Under the pieces are notes generated by a model that saw nothing but the letters and a program-made list of their open reading frames with translations, was not told the origin of the DNA and did not search any database. The position numbers and the translations under genes are program-made. Positions 1-9,700 of a DNA stretch of 64,000 nucleotides are shown here, piece after piece; position 1 is the stretch's first letter, and each line of letters starts with the position of its first letter. The DNA lies in the NCBI GenBank assembly GCA_029269125.1, contig JARHXX010000001.1, positions 248,001 to 312,000 of the forward strand. The letters run 5' to 3'. This stretch comes from Kiritimatiellaeota bacterium B1221. Its GTDB lineage: Bacteria > Verrucomicrobiota > Kiritimatiellia > SS1-B-03-39 > UBA6053.

Positions 1-1089
1 CTGGATCAATATCCCAGCGGCACCCCCGACAATGCCGAATTATATGATGCGAGTCTACAAGCCACATGGCTGCTTTGGGACAGCGGTGTACGCAAAAACA
101 CCGTTGCCTCATCGGACTACCTGCAGCAAGCTTCTGAAGCCTCACAAATGGACAGTCGGGAACAGTTGCTGGCCGAAGTGGGACAAGCGTTTACGGCCGC
201 CCAATTGGCCCGGGCAAACCTTCGAATTGCCGAAGCGGATGTGGAATTCCAAAACCGCCAATTGGAAAACAGTATCCGTAAAGAACAAGCCGGTCTGGAT
301 AGCCGCACCGACCGACTCAATTTTGAGATTCGTAAACTGGACGCCGAAAACACCGCGGTCCAGCAGGAGGCCAACTTCGTCAGTTCCATGGCAGCCCTGG
401 GCGCGCTTTTGGGGCAGCCGATCGGTAATCAGCTTCCCCCTCCCGTCACCCTTAAACCTGACGATGACAGCCTTCCCACAGAAATCCCCGATGTGGAAAC
501 TTTGTGGAATCAGGCCCGGGAAAGCTTACCTCTTCTTCGCCAAAGTCATTTCCAGGTTGAAGCTTCACGTGCCAATATGAATGCGCTTAAAGGAGAATAT
601 GGACCGGACCTTTCCCTCTTTGGGAATCTGAATGCGGAACGGGAAAGCGACCCCGCTTTCGCTTCTGACGATTTAGGAAATGCCGTTGGCATTCAACTCT
701 CTTGGGATCTTTGGACCGGCAACGTCCGAAAGCAAAGAGTGATAGAAGCTGATTATCAACTACGTGAATCCCAAGCCACATTCCGCCAACAGCAACTGCA
801 GGCCTTATCCGTGATAAAGCAGGCCCATGCGGAGTTTCTCGCCAGTGTTGCATCCGAAAACCTCAGTGCAAAAACCTTGGCTCTCAGCGAAGAAAACCGG
901 AACTTGGTGGAAGCTTCTTACCAGGCCGGACGGGAAACCCTCCTCCGCCTCAATGAAGCCCAGCGGGATTTCAACAATGCCGGCTCCCGCTACGTGGCCT
1001 CGCGTCTGCAACGCCAACTCGCCTGGATCCGCATCCAGCAAGCCACCGGCACTTTACGGAACCAAGTCGGCGCACCTGAAGACAACTAA
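1..1089 (+). CDS. TolC-family outer-membrane efflux protein (5' truncated by window edge)
   Basis: The frame is open from base 1 to the TAA at 1087, so the N-terminus with any signal peptide lies outside the window; 362 residues are visible. Long Ala/Gln/Arg-rich helices such as FTAAQLARANLRIAEADV and LVEASYQAGRETLLRLNEAQ alternate with short amphipathic strands (LSLFGNLNAERES, GIQLSWDLWTG). This helix-strand-helix pattern, with the GRETLLRLNEAQRDF stretch near the end, is that of TolC/OEP channel subunits, which trimerise to form an outer-membrane barrel plus periplasmic tunnel for type I secretion or RND efflux. The partner pump genes are presumably upstream, outside the window; nothing downstream belongs to an efflux system. 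Which substrate it exports cannot be told. Confidence 0.85.
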   Translation: MDQYPSGTPDNAELYDASLQATWLLWDSGVRKNTVASSDYLQQASEASQMDSREQLLAEVGQAFTAAQLARANLRIAEADVEFQNRQLENSIRKEQAGLDSRTDRLNFEIRKLDAENTAVQQEANFVSSMAALGALLGQPIGNQLPPPVTLKPDDDSLPTEIPDVETLWNQARESLPLLRQSHFQVEASRANMNALKGEYGPDLSLFGNLNAERESDPAFASDDLGNAVGIQLSWDLWTGNVRKQRVIEADYQLRESQATFRQQQLQALSVIKQAHAEFLASVASENLSAKTLALSEENRNLVEASYQAGRETLLRLNEAQRDFNNAGSRYVASRLQRQLAWIRIQQATGTLRNQVGAPEDN

Positions 1090-1193
1090 ACGGAGCCTTC
1101 ACTCACCCGCAGCTTCCCCGGGCGGTCCCCCGAAGTCTGGGTGGCCTCTCGGCATATTCCACAACTGAAAGATTCCCGGCTTTCGTGTCCAGG

Positions 1194-1238
1194 GGGTCAA
1201 TACCCGCTGTGCCCCCCCAAATAAGCACGGGTTGACCC
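1194..1238. other. Imperfect long hairpin between the TolC gene and gntR
   Basis: GGGTCAA-TA-CCCG at 1194-1206 can pair with CGGGTTGACCC at 1228-1238, with GTGC/GCAC able to extend the stem inward; the loop is C-rich. No U-tract follows, so it is not a textbook intrinsic terminator. It may end the TolC transcript or merely be a repeat. The remaining 1090-1330 stretch shows no credible gene. Confidence 0.35.
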
Positions 1239-1339
1239 TCGACGCGTTGAATGACCCCAACCGCAGGCATGGATAAACCCTCGCAGGAAGGTGCCCCTCT
1301 CTCTGCTGCAAACCATATCCAACATTTTGTATTTTGCCA

Positions 1340-1372
1340 TTGACAGGTGGCTAGTCCACCATCCACTATAGA
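1340..1372 (+). promoter_or_regulatory. Promoter-like region with operator-like inverted repeat before the GntR gene
   Basis: TTGACA (1340-1345) is followed at once by the inverted repeat GGTGG-CTAGT-CCACC (1346-1360), and TAGT/ACTA arms (1352-1355, 1365-1368) form a second overlapping dyad. A TATAGA (1367-1372) lies 21 bp after TTGACA, longer than ideal for a sigma-70 promoter, and only 3 bp before the ATG at 1376. The arrangement suits autorepression by the adjacent GntR protein. The very short distance to the start codon would imply a leaderless message or a different -10. Confidence 0.45.
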
Positions 1373-1375
1373 CGC

Positions 1376-2128
1376 ATGATAGATACACGTTCCATTCATG
1401 TACAGCTCTTAGAGCAATGCCAGCAGGATCTCACAACCGGAAAATGGGCCCCCGGGGATCGTTTTCCTTCCGAACGGGAATTGGCTGGCCAGCACGGCAT
1501 CAGTCGCGCCACCGCTAATAAAGTATTGGCCCGTCTGATTAGTGAAGGGTGGCTGGAGCATCAACGGGGAATCGGTTGCTTTGTTACCGAACGCCCCACC
1601 TTGTTTGCTTCCCTACAACAACTCGAGAGTTTCACTGATTTTGCCCACAAACTGAAATCCACCCCTGTCACTGAAGTGCTGAGTTTTGAAAAACAATCCA
1701 CCGGTGACCCGATCATCCGCAAAATTCTGAACCTCCCCGCCCAAGAGCCCATGTGGTTCATGGAGAGAAGACGTTCATTGGATTCATTAAAGGTCATCTA
1801 CGAACAGCGTTGGCTTCCGACCTCCCTGTTTCCGGACCTCACCCAAGACATGCTTTGCGGATCTTTTTACAAATTGTGCCGCGATAAATTTAAGCTGGAA
1901 ATCGGTGGAGAGACCCTCAACATCCGCGTCTACACCAGCCGTCACAGCGAAATGGCCGATTGGAAAGAAGGCGCATTCGCTTTCACCGGTACCGGCAACT
2001 CCCTTGAGGAGCAACCCGTTTGGTATCAAAGAATTTTTTACCGGGGTGATGTGTTTGAATTACGCAGCAACACCCTTCCCAATCAACCTTATCCTGAATT
2101 CGGCCTCGTATTCAGAGGCAATACTTAA
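1376..2128 (+). CDS. GntR-family transcriptional regulator (HutC/UTRA type)
   Basis: 250 residues. Residues ~5-75 form the winged helix-turn-helix typical of GntR proteins: VQLLEQCQQDLTTGKWAPGD, then RFPSERELAGQHGISRATA and the wing GWLEHQRGIGCFV. Residues ~85-245 match the UTRA ligand-binding fold in layout, with the MWFMERRRSLDSLKVIYEQR core where the effector pocket begins. Such regulators are released from DNA by a sugar, amino acid or phosphorylated metabolite. deoC starts 13 bp after its stop, so the two are probably co-transcribed and the effector may be a deoxyribose-type metabolite; that is inference from position only. The dyad at 1346-1368 is the likely operator. Confidence 0.88.
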   Translation: MIDTRSIHVQLLEQCQQDLTTGKWAPGDRFPSERELAGQHGISRATANKVLARLISEGWLEHQRGIGCFVTERPTLFASLQQLESFTDFAHKLKSTPVTEVLSFEKQSTGDPIIRKILNLPAQEPMWFMERRRSLDSLKVIYEQRWLPTSLFPDLTQDMLCGSFYKLCRDKFKLEIGGETLNIRVYTSRHSEMADWKEGAFAFTGTGNSLEEQPVWYQRIFYRGDVFELRSNTLPNQPYPEFGLVFRGNT

Positions 2129-2141
2129 CCCCCAAACTATC

Positions 2142-2915
2142 ATGAACACACCCACTGTAAATGCACTCGCCAAAATGATCGATCACTCTCTCCTGCATCC
2201 CACCATGAGTGATGCGGAAGTGAAAGCCGGCTGCCAACTCGCCAAAGATTATGCCGTCGCCACCGCTTGCGTCAAACCCTACCATATCCACCTTGCCCTG
2301 GATATTTTTGCCGGAACCGACGTACTCGCCTGTGCAGTCATCGGATTTCCCCATGGCAACAGCACCACCGGCATCAAAGTGGTGGAAGCCGAAGCCGCCG
2401 CCCTCGCCGGAGCCAAAGAAATCGACATGGTCGTCAATATCGGTAAAGTAAAGAGTGGCGATTGGAACTATGTTCAACGCGAAATCAGTTTAATCAACCA
2501 GGCCGTGCTGGCCGCAGGTAGTATTTTAAAGGTCATTTTCGAAAATGATTACCTGAGCGAAAATGAAATGATCCGTCTCTGCCAAATCTGCAGCGAAGAG
2601 AATGTCGCCTTTGTTAAAACCTCCACCGGGTACGGTTTTGTCAAAGGAGAGGACGGCAGATACAGCTACCAGGGAGCCACCCACCCCCACCTGAAGCTGA
2701 TGCGTAAGCATACCGCCGATCATATCCAAATCAAAGCTGCCGGAGGCGTTCGCACATTGGATGATCTATTGGCGGTCCGCGAATTGGGAGTAACCCGGAT
2801 TGGCGCCACCGCCACTCAGGTTATGCTTAACGATGCAATTGCCCGGGGATTAGAAGGATCGCTTCCCGCGCCGCGCTTAAACGGTGAAACGTCCAACAGT
2901 CCTTCCGGATATTAA
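2142..2915 (+). CDS. deoC: Deoxyribose-phosphate aldolase
   Basis: 257 residues from the ATG at 2142; an in-frame extension to 1905 overlaps gntR and was discarded. The enzyme cleaves 2-deoxyribose-5-phosphate to glyceraldehyde-3-phosphate and acetaldehyde in deoxynucleoside catabolism. Visible signatures: IDHSLLHPT at the N-terminus, EIDMVVNIGKVKSG with D95, the Schiff-base lysine K159 in AFVKTSTGYG, and K198 in IKAAGGVRT. All three catalytic positions of the class I aldolase are present and the length is normal. It follows gntR by 13 bp. A bidirectional terminator at 2940-2965 ends the unit. Upstream deo genes (phosphorylase, mutase) are not in the window. Confidence 0.95.
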   Translation: MNTPTVNALAKMIDHSLLHPTMSDAEVKAGCQLAKDYAVATACVKPYHIHLALDIFAGTDVLACAVIGFPHGNSTTGIKVVEAEAAALAGAKEIDMVVNIGKVKSGDWNYVQREISLINQAVLAAGSILKVIFENDYLSENEMIRLCQICSEENVAFVKTSTGYGFVKGEDGRYSYQGATHPHLKLMRKHTADHIQIKAAGGVRTLDDLLAVRELGVTRIGATATQVMLNDAIARGLEGSLPAPRLNGETSNSPSGY

Positions 2916-2939
2916 ACGGCGGTTAAACCGCGAAAAAAC

Positions 2940-2965
2940 AAAACCCCGCCATTCAGCGGGGTTTT
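2940..2965. terminator. Bidirectional intrinsic terminator between deoC and rpsT
   Basis: Perfect 10-bp stem AAAACCCCGC (2940-2949) / GCGGGGTTTT (2956-2965) with a 6-nt loop. The A/T arms supply a U-tract on both strands, so it can end deoC (+) and the convergent rpsT (-). A second small palindrome, GCGGTT-A-AACCGC, sits at 2919-2931. Confidence 0.88.
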
Positions 2966-2988
2966 CACATTTAAAGATCAGCGATTCT

Positions 2989-3261
2989 TTAAGCAGCACT
3001 CTCAACCGAACGCATTTTTTCTGCCGCGCGCCGTTTACTACGGGTAGCAGTGTTGCGTTTGATGATGTTCTTCTTAACCGCCTTGTCCAAAGAGGAGCAA
3101 TAGGCCGCATAGGCTTCTTTAATTTTGTCTGCATCACCGGCTTCCAAAGCTTCGTTAAAGCTGCGGCGGCTGGAGCGCATCCGGCTTTTGTAAGCGGAAT
3201 TGCGTTTTTCGGCGACTTCATTTTGTTTCAGCCGTTTTTTGGCACTTTTGATTTGTGGCAT
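2989..3261 (-). CDS. rpsT: 30S ribosomal protein S20
   Basis: 90 residues, the usual length for bS20. It starts MPQIKSAKKRLKQNEVAEKR and is Lys/Arg/Ala-rich throughout, ending KRNTATRSKRRAAEKMRS, which fits the three-helix bundle that binds the 16S rRNA 5' domain. It is a single-gene unit with its own sigma-70-like promoter at 3329-3356 and the shared terminator at 2940-2965. Confidence 0.95.
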   Translation of the reverse strand: MPQIKSAKKRLKQNEVAEKRNSAYKSRMRSSRRSFNEALEAGDADKIKEAYAAYCSSLDKAVKKNIIKRNTATRSKRRAAEKMRSVESAA

Positions 3262-3328
3262 GGAAATTCTCGTATCTAAGGGTTAAATCTTTTGCTTTAC
3301 ATCTTCGTAAAGCCATAAAGGAGATTGC

Positions 3329-3356
3329 TTAATACAAAATAAATCCCCTTTGTCAA
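3329..3356 (-). promoter_or_regulatory. Sigma-70-like promoter of rpsT
   Basis: On the minus strand a perfect TTGACA (complement of 3351-3356) is followed after 16 bp by TATTAA (complement of 3329-3334). Transcription would start near 3322, about 60 bp before the rpsT ATG at 3261. The rest of 3357-3700 holds no convincing gene. It includes a GC-rich hairpin CCCAG/CTGGG near 3560-3580 and an 8-C run at 3407-3414. Confidence 0.7.
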
Positions 3357-3701
3357 TTTGTTTAGATGGTTTAATTACACCCATAAAAATAAAAAGTGAA
3401 CAACAGCCCCCCCCACCATACACTGGGATATTGAATTCGGTGTGAACAAAGTGATCGCATTTCAGGCCTCTTTTTCGGGCCTCCCTGCTCTTCTCGACAG
3501 CTCCAATTCAAAAGCGCCCCATTCTCAGAACAAAAGATCCCGAACATCCCAGCCCAGTGCGCAGCGCTGGGCAACCCCACATCCCACCCCCCTGCCCGGG
3601 CCAAAGGTCCGCGCAGATCCCCCCAAAAAAACTTTATGGTGCAACTGTGGCGCGGTGCCCATTTCCCTTCTCTGTTTTCAGAAAGACCACAGTCGACACA
3701 A

Positions 3702-3730
3702 AAAAACTCCGTCCAAAGGACGGAGTTTTT
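3702..3730 (-). terminator. Intrinsic terminator of the giant exported-protein gene
   Basis: A 13-bp perfect stem AAAAACTCCGTCC (3702-3714) / GGACGGAGTTTTT (3718-3730) with an AAA loop lies 20 bp past the stop codon on the minus strand. The U-tract works in both directions. Confidence 0.9.
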
Positions 3731-3749
3731 GATTAGGTTTTATTTCACC

Positions 3750-6700
3750 TTAGGGACGAACACCCCATACCCGATAGAAGATCATGCCCGCAGGGGCGGA
3801 ATCATCAATATAGGTATTTTTCGGTGCGGTCGCAGGTACGTCGGTCGCAATCGGAGTGAAAGTCCCCCCCAGACTGGTTGCCCGTTCCACTGTGTAAGTG
3901 AATCCGGCAGCACTGTTCCAGCTGATGTGATATCCGTCGACTTCGGAGGAGACCTCAATAGTCAGGGGGAATACCGTATAGGTCGATCCACCCTGGTTGT
4001 TGCCATTGGAGTATTCATCGGTCACGTCGTTGGCATCCACGATTACTCGACTGTGGTAAGTTCCCTGTACTGCGGGTGCAATCAGGTCATTGAAGACGAC
4101 TTCAACCGTGGCTCCGGCAGCAATCACACCCAGAGCCTGTGTTTCATCCGCAGAAGCGGGGAGATTCACATAGGAGGGACTGGAAGCCCAGAACTTCAGG
4201 GTTCCGGCATCACCGGCGATATCACCTTCGTTCTTGATCCGCACCCGAACACTATAGCGGGTGGAGGTAATGGTCGGACTGGGGAGTAATTCCACAGACT
4301 GGACAATGAAGTCGGGTTTCATCCACGCTTCCGGTGCGCCAGCGGAAGGATCTGCCAGCGTGAAGTATTCAGCCAGCGTGTTGTTCCCTTCTGTCGATTC
4401 ATCCGTAATTCCGTCGGCATCAGCAATCACCACCACTTTATACGTGCCGGCAGTTGCTGGGGCGGTTAGTCCACCAAAGGTCACAACCCGGCTTTCGCCC
4501 ATGGTCATGGTTCCCAAAGGAATACTGCGGTCTCCCGCACCGGCAGGTGCATCCGCACTACTGACCAGCCAAAGACGCATGTTACCGGCATCTCCATCAA
4601 AGGAGCCGCTGTTGGTTACAGAAACCTTAACCGTGAAACTGTCGCCCACGCTGTCAGGAACGGGAAGCAGTTCAATTGCGGTGATTGCAAAGTCGGCTTT
4701 TTCCCAGGCCGCCGGCGTTCCGGGTGCCGGAACCACGCCTGCACCACCGCCTGCACCACCGGAGGCACCGGCACCCCCTGCTCCCGCACCACCACCGGAA
4801 CCGATTCCGGGAATGCTGAAGGTCTGGGTATCAGAGGCATCGGTCGTCACCCGGGGTTTACCCAGGGGAGGCTGACCACTGGCAACCGCAGTGTTGGTGA
4901 AACTACCGGAGAGAATATCTTCGGGCTGGATTTTGTAGATCGCAGTGAAGGTCGCTTCATCATCAAAACCGGGATCCAAATTGATCGGTCCGCCAATTAC
5001 ATCAACGACCGGATCATCAATCTGAATATCGGTAATGGTGACATTCCCCACGTTGGCCACGGTGAATTCGTAGAAGACTTCCACACACACGTTTCCGCTG
5101 AAGGGGAAGTTATGGAATTCGAAACCGTTGCGGGTTTTCACATCGCCACCGAATACCGCAGTACCGTCGATTCCTCCGCCGGAGAAATCTCCATCGGCGT
5201 AAGGCGCCAATACAGATCCCAGGTGGGTAAATCCACTGGTGGAAATTTCAGTCGCATCCACGTAGTTAAACAGGGTGGTACGGCTGGAGGTTCCAGACAG
5301 TACCATGCCACCGTTCACAATGCTTACCGGGGTCCCGTGAATGTTCACCAGTACGGTGGATCCATTTGGAACCTCGATATTGATGTTTGAAGAGGTCACG
5401 CTCCACTGAGCCGCGGTCACGTTAAACACATTGAGGTTCGGATCGTTACCGGTCAGAGTCAACATGTAGGGAACGCTATCATCGATTGATACCACACCCT
5501 GATCATCCAATGCACCGAACAATGCGGAGCGGGCCTCCATCTCTGCGCGGAGTTCCGCGAAGGTGATACCGCTGCCATCTGCAGGTACATTGCCATTGCT
5601 GTCGAAAGTAACCGGAATCACCTGACGGGTCACGTTGCCGTTGACCTGGTAGCGGTAATCACCCGTGCGGGTTCCACCGAACACCACATTTCCGTTTACG
5701 CCCCAGACGCCGTCATTCAGATCGCCACCCACAATATACATATCGGTGTCGCTGCCAATGATCGGCGCGATGGCATCCCCTTTAATCGGAATCCCGACAG
5801 AATATGCGGAAGGAGTGTTGGAGTTGCCGCCCACGGCCAGACGTCCGTCGGTGTCTCCACCGATGGCATCAAAATTACCGAAGACCAAGGCGTTAAAGTG
5901 CTTGCCCATACCCAAAGTATCACAGGGACCGAGACTGGAACGATAGGTTCCGGTTTTGGTCAAAGTCAGTTCCGGCATCTGATTTGCAGGAACCGTGACA
6001 TCATCCGTATCTTCAACCACTTCACCGGTATACTCCCAGGTGCCCACGACTTTCGCAGTGTTGTCGCGCTGGCCGGCATTAAGATCTGCCAGATCAACAT
6101 TGTAGGTTCCGCTGAAGGTGGTGGAGTCGGTTTCGCCGGGCACCAAACTGATGGGTCCGCCCTGAACGGTAAACAAGGGATCGGTCACTTTCACATTGAT
6201 CAAGGGAACATTCCCTGTGTTGGTCACCGTGAAAGAATAAGTCAGCACTTCCCCGTCCACAGAGTATTCGGATTTGTCCACGTTCTTAATCAGGGCAATT
6301 TCTGGATCGCCCAGGAAGATCCCCGCATCAATGCGCGGATTGTGTTCTTCATTGACCAAGGTTACAGCGGCGGTGAGGCCGGTGTCCGGATGGGCATCGG
6401 AGTTATCCGCGCCATCAATTCCGGCGGCATCCGCATTCTGGGTTGTGAACACATAACCCACCACCGGGTCAAATTTGACCCGGTAAGGGGTTCCGGGGGT
6501 CAAACCGTCGAATCGGTAATAACCAGCGCCTCCGGGCCCATTGGCGGTCACAGTGGTGATGGCATCTCCTGACGCGTCGAGTACCGGATTTCCAGCACCA
6601 TCCAAGAGATGTACAGTGGCACCATTGATGCCGCTTTCACTTGCATCCTGAATGCCATTCTTGTTTTCGTCATTCCACACATAGTCACCGAGAGAGGCAT

Positions 6701-9700
6701 GTTTCCACAAGCCCAAATCCCAAGTCATATCCGCTTCCTCTTCTACGAGGACGGTCTGAATGGTCTTGCCGGTGGTTTTGTCCGCATCACTGTCTTTGGC
6801 ATCATTGCTGCCTGCGTCCTGCGTGGAGATGGTGTAGCCCGCGGGAAGATCGAAACCTACAGAGTATGTGCCGGGCAACAAGCTGGTGAACTTGTATTTA
6901 CCGTTGTTACCGGTGGTCTGCGTGGTAATCGGATCCCCATTCAAATCATAAAGTGTTACCAGTACACCTTTGACGGGGGGCTCACCACTGTCCTGTACGC
7001 CGTCCATGTCCTGGTCGTACCAAACGTAGTCACCAATAGAGGCATAAACACGAACGGTAGCCGGATCGTCATCCACCACCGGTTTGCCACCGGCAATTTC
7101 GAGACCCGTGTCCGGATCGGCAGGATAAGCTTCCACATCACCGATATTGACCACACCACTGCTGAGTGCAGGAGATGTTTTGGTCACGGTGACCGAATCA
7201 CCGGGAGCAATCGGTCCGTCCAGCAATGCGACCTGTCCGAGTTTATCATCGGTCACGCGGATACGCACCAAAGGAAGGTCTCCGGTATTGGTTACAGTAT
7301 AGGTATAGGTGACCGGTGTGTTGGGATTGATCCAGAAATCATCACCATCCGCAGCGGTTCCTGCAGTTTTCACGATTTCAACATCTGCGGGCGGCAACCA
7401 AATGCCGGCATCCCAAGTGCGATCATCTTCCATCGCTTCAATTTCCGTGATCGGGGTAATCCACACTGGGGTCGGAAGCGAGCTGTCGAAAACCACATCA
7501 GAATCGATCGCATCATCCACGCCCTGGTGAGCAGGACTCACAATGTATGTATCCGGAAGATCAAACACCGCATAATAATCGCCACGATCAAGTTCAGAGA
7601 ACAAGTAGTATCCGGGTTCACCCAAATAGTTGTCGGCCGTAACCGTGAAACCTACGAGACGGTCGGTTGAGGGATCGGCAATGCCGTCACCAAACAGCCC
7701 GGGGCCGGAATCTTCATAGAGGTATACCAGAATCCCATTCACACCCTCTTCGCCAAGGTCCTGAATGCCATCGCGGTTATCATCATACCATACACGGTCA
7801 CCGTAGGAGGCGTTGTTATCGGGCTCAATGCCAATTCCCACTTTGATGGGTTCAGAAGGCAATAAGTTTGTGTCTGTGTCTTCACGGGTGCCATAGTACC
7901 CGAAAGAGTTCCAGGCAATTTCGCCACCGGTAGGCGTTCCCACCGGCGCACGCATGGGCCAAGTCAGTTCAAACTCTTCAGCCGGCTGAATCGTCACGGA
8001 GTCAAACACGAACAGCAGAGCACGCGCATCCGTAATGGTGGCCGGAGGAGTGGCAGACCATTCGGGAGGCAAAGAGCCGACCGGACCATCGCTGTCAAAA
8101 TCAGGACGGGTCGGGTCAGAGCGGCGACTGTAATACACCGTCACACCCGCAGGTGCCACCACCGGTCCCGCCAGGGCGGCGACCCATTCGGTGTCCCGCT
8201 GGGACAAATCAATCACTCCGGTATCACCGATCACCGGCAGGATGTCCAAAACCACAGCATCGTAAATGGGAACGTTACCCGTGTTTTTCACAATCAGACG
8301 ATAGTCGGCAGCTCCACCGGGCACGGTACGGCCGGAATCGGGGTATTTGGACCAAGCGGCATCCAGTTCCCCTTTCACCCATTTCACCGAATCCATGGAC
8401 GCGCGTCCACGAACCGTGATGGTTTTGTTTTTGGTGTAAATGTCTTCCGTGGTATTTCCATCGTTATCCAGATCATCCACATCGTCTTTTTTAGTGACGC
8501 TTCTGGAGTCAACCACCGGATTGTCCCAGCCGGTGGCCGCGACTTCATTGTTGATACCACCATAAATGGTTCCAGCAGGAATCAGGGCATCAAAAGAAAC
8601 TTTGAACTCTTGACCAACCGGCAGACTGTAAGCAGAAGCGCCAGACCATTTCCAGCGCAACAGCGTACGGCCACTCCCCTTGTAATCATTTTCCACTTCA
8701 AATATGGGATCCGGCGCACCGGCAGGTTTGCTCACCACCTGATAACTCCCGTTCACATACTCGAGTTTGGCATCTAGAAAATCCGCAAATTCAGGGTTAA
8801 TTAACGCCTGATGGGCCAAACCGTCATTCTGGAACGTTAACGTGTAGGTGGTGGTTTCACCATCGTTTACCGTGGTGGGAGAAGCAGCCTTCGCAAGTTT
8901 AATCACCGGACGCGGTGAACGAACCGTAATCGTAGCGTCATCATGATCGGTCTGGGGACCACGATAATCTTCATATGACAAATCAGCTACATTTATGATT
9001 TTCTGACCTTCCAGAACCGGATCTCCATTGCGGTCTGAAGTCAGAATCGTCGAATTAAACTTAAGGTTGTTTACCTTATATCCAACCGGAATGGTTCCAA
9101 AGTCCCATTTAATCGCGGTAACATATTCGCTTGCACCCAATCCCAGAGACGAAACCGTGACAGACTGATTCGCCGTACCGGCATAGGGGTTGCCGGGAAG
9201 CGCAGTCCAGGATCCGTTTAAATTGGTTTTATAATAGGTGCTTACCGGATCATTAAACCCTGCAGGGGTACCGGAAAGTTGACCCACATAGATGCGCGTC
9301 ACATCCACTTCTATCGGGATTTCATCCGTGACAACCACATTATCCATCGGGACGTTCCCTTTATTTTGCAAAGAAAAAGACCAGGTTTTGGCAACTTCTT
9401 TGCCTTCATAGGTGTAATTGTTCGCAACGGACTTTGAAAAAACATGCGCACCATTCGGGGCTTCAATTTCATGCGTAGGTGGCACCGGAGGTTCAATGGT
9501 TTCAGGTGTCCCTCCCACCGGGGTGTAGGTTACGGAAAGATTATTGGTGACATCATCCCCAATCACATAGGTGGCAGATGGGAATACAACCGTCACCGTG
9601 CGGTTCAGGGTCGAACCCGCAGCCAGGCTTGTCGCCGTCCAGGTCACTGTGTGTGCAAGCGAATCGTATACGCCTCCATTACTGGAATCCACATACACCG

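Noticed and set aside
3370..3700. Possible small structured RNA (6S-like) in the long gap after rpsT
   Set aside because: Only one modest hairpin was seen and none of the conserved words of 6S, SRP RNA, tmRNA or RNase P RNA was recognised.
6609..7670. 353-residue plus-strand open frame
   Set aside because: Antisense of the repeat protein; repetitive gene with biased codons produces long shadow frames.
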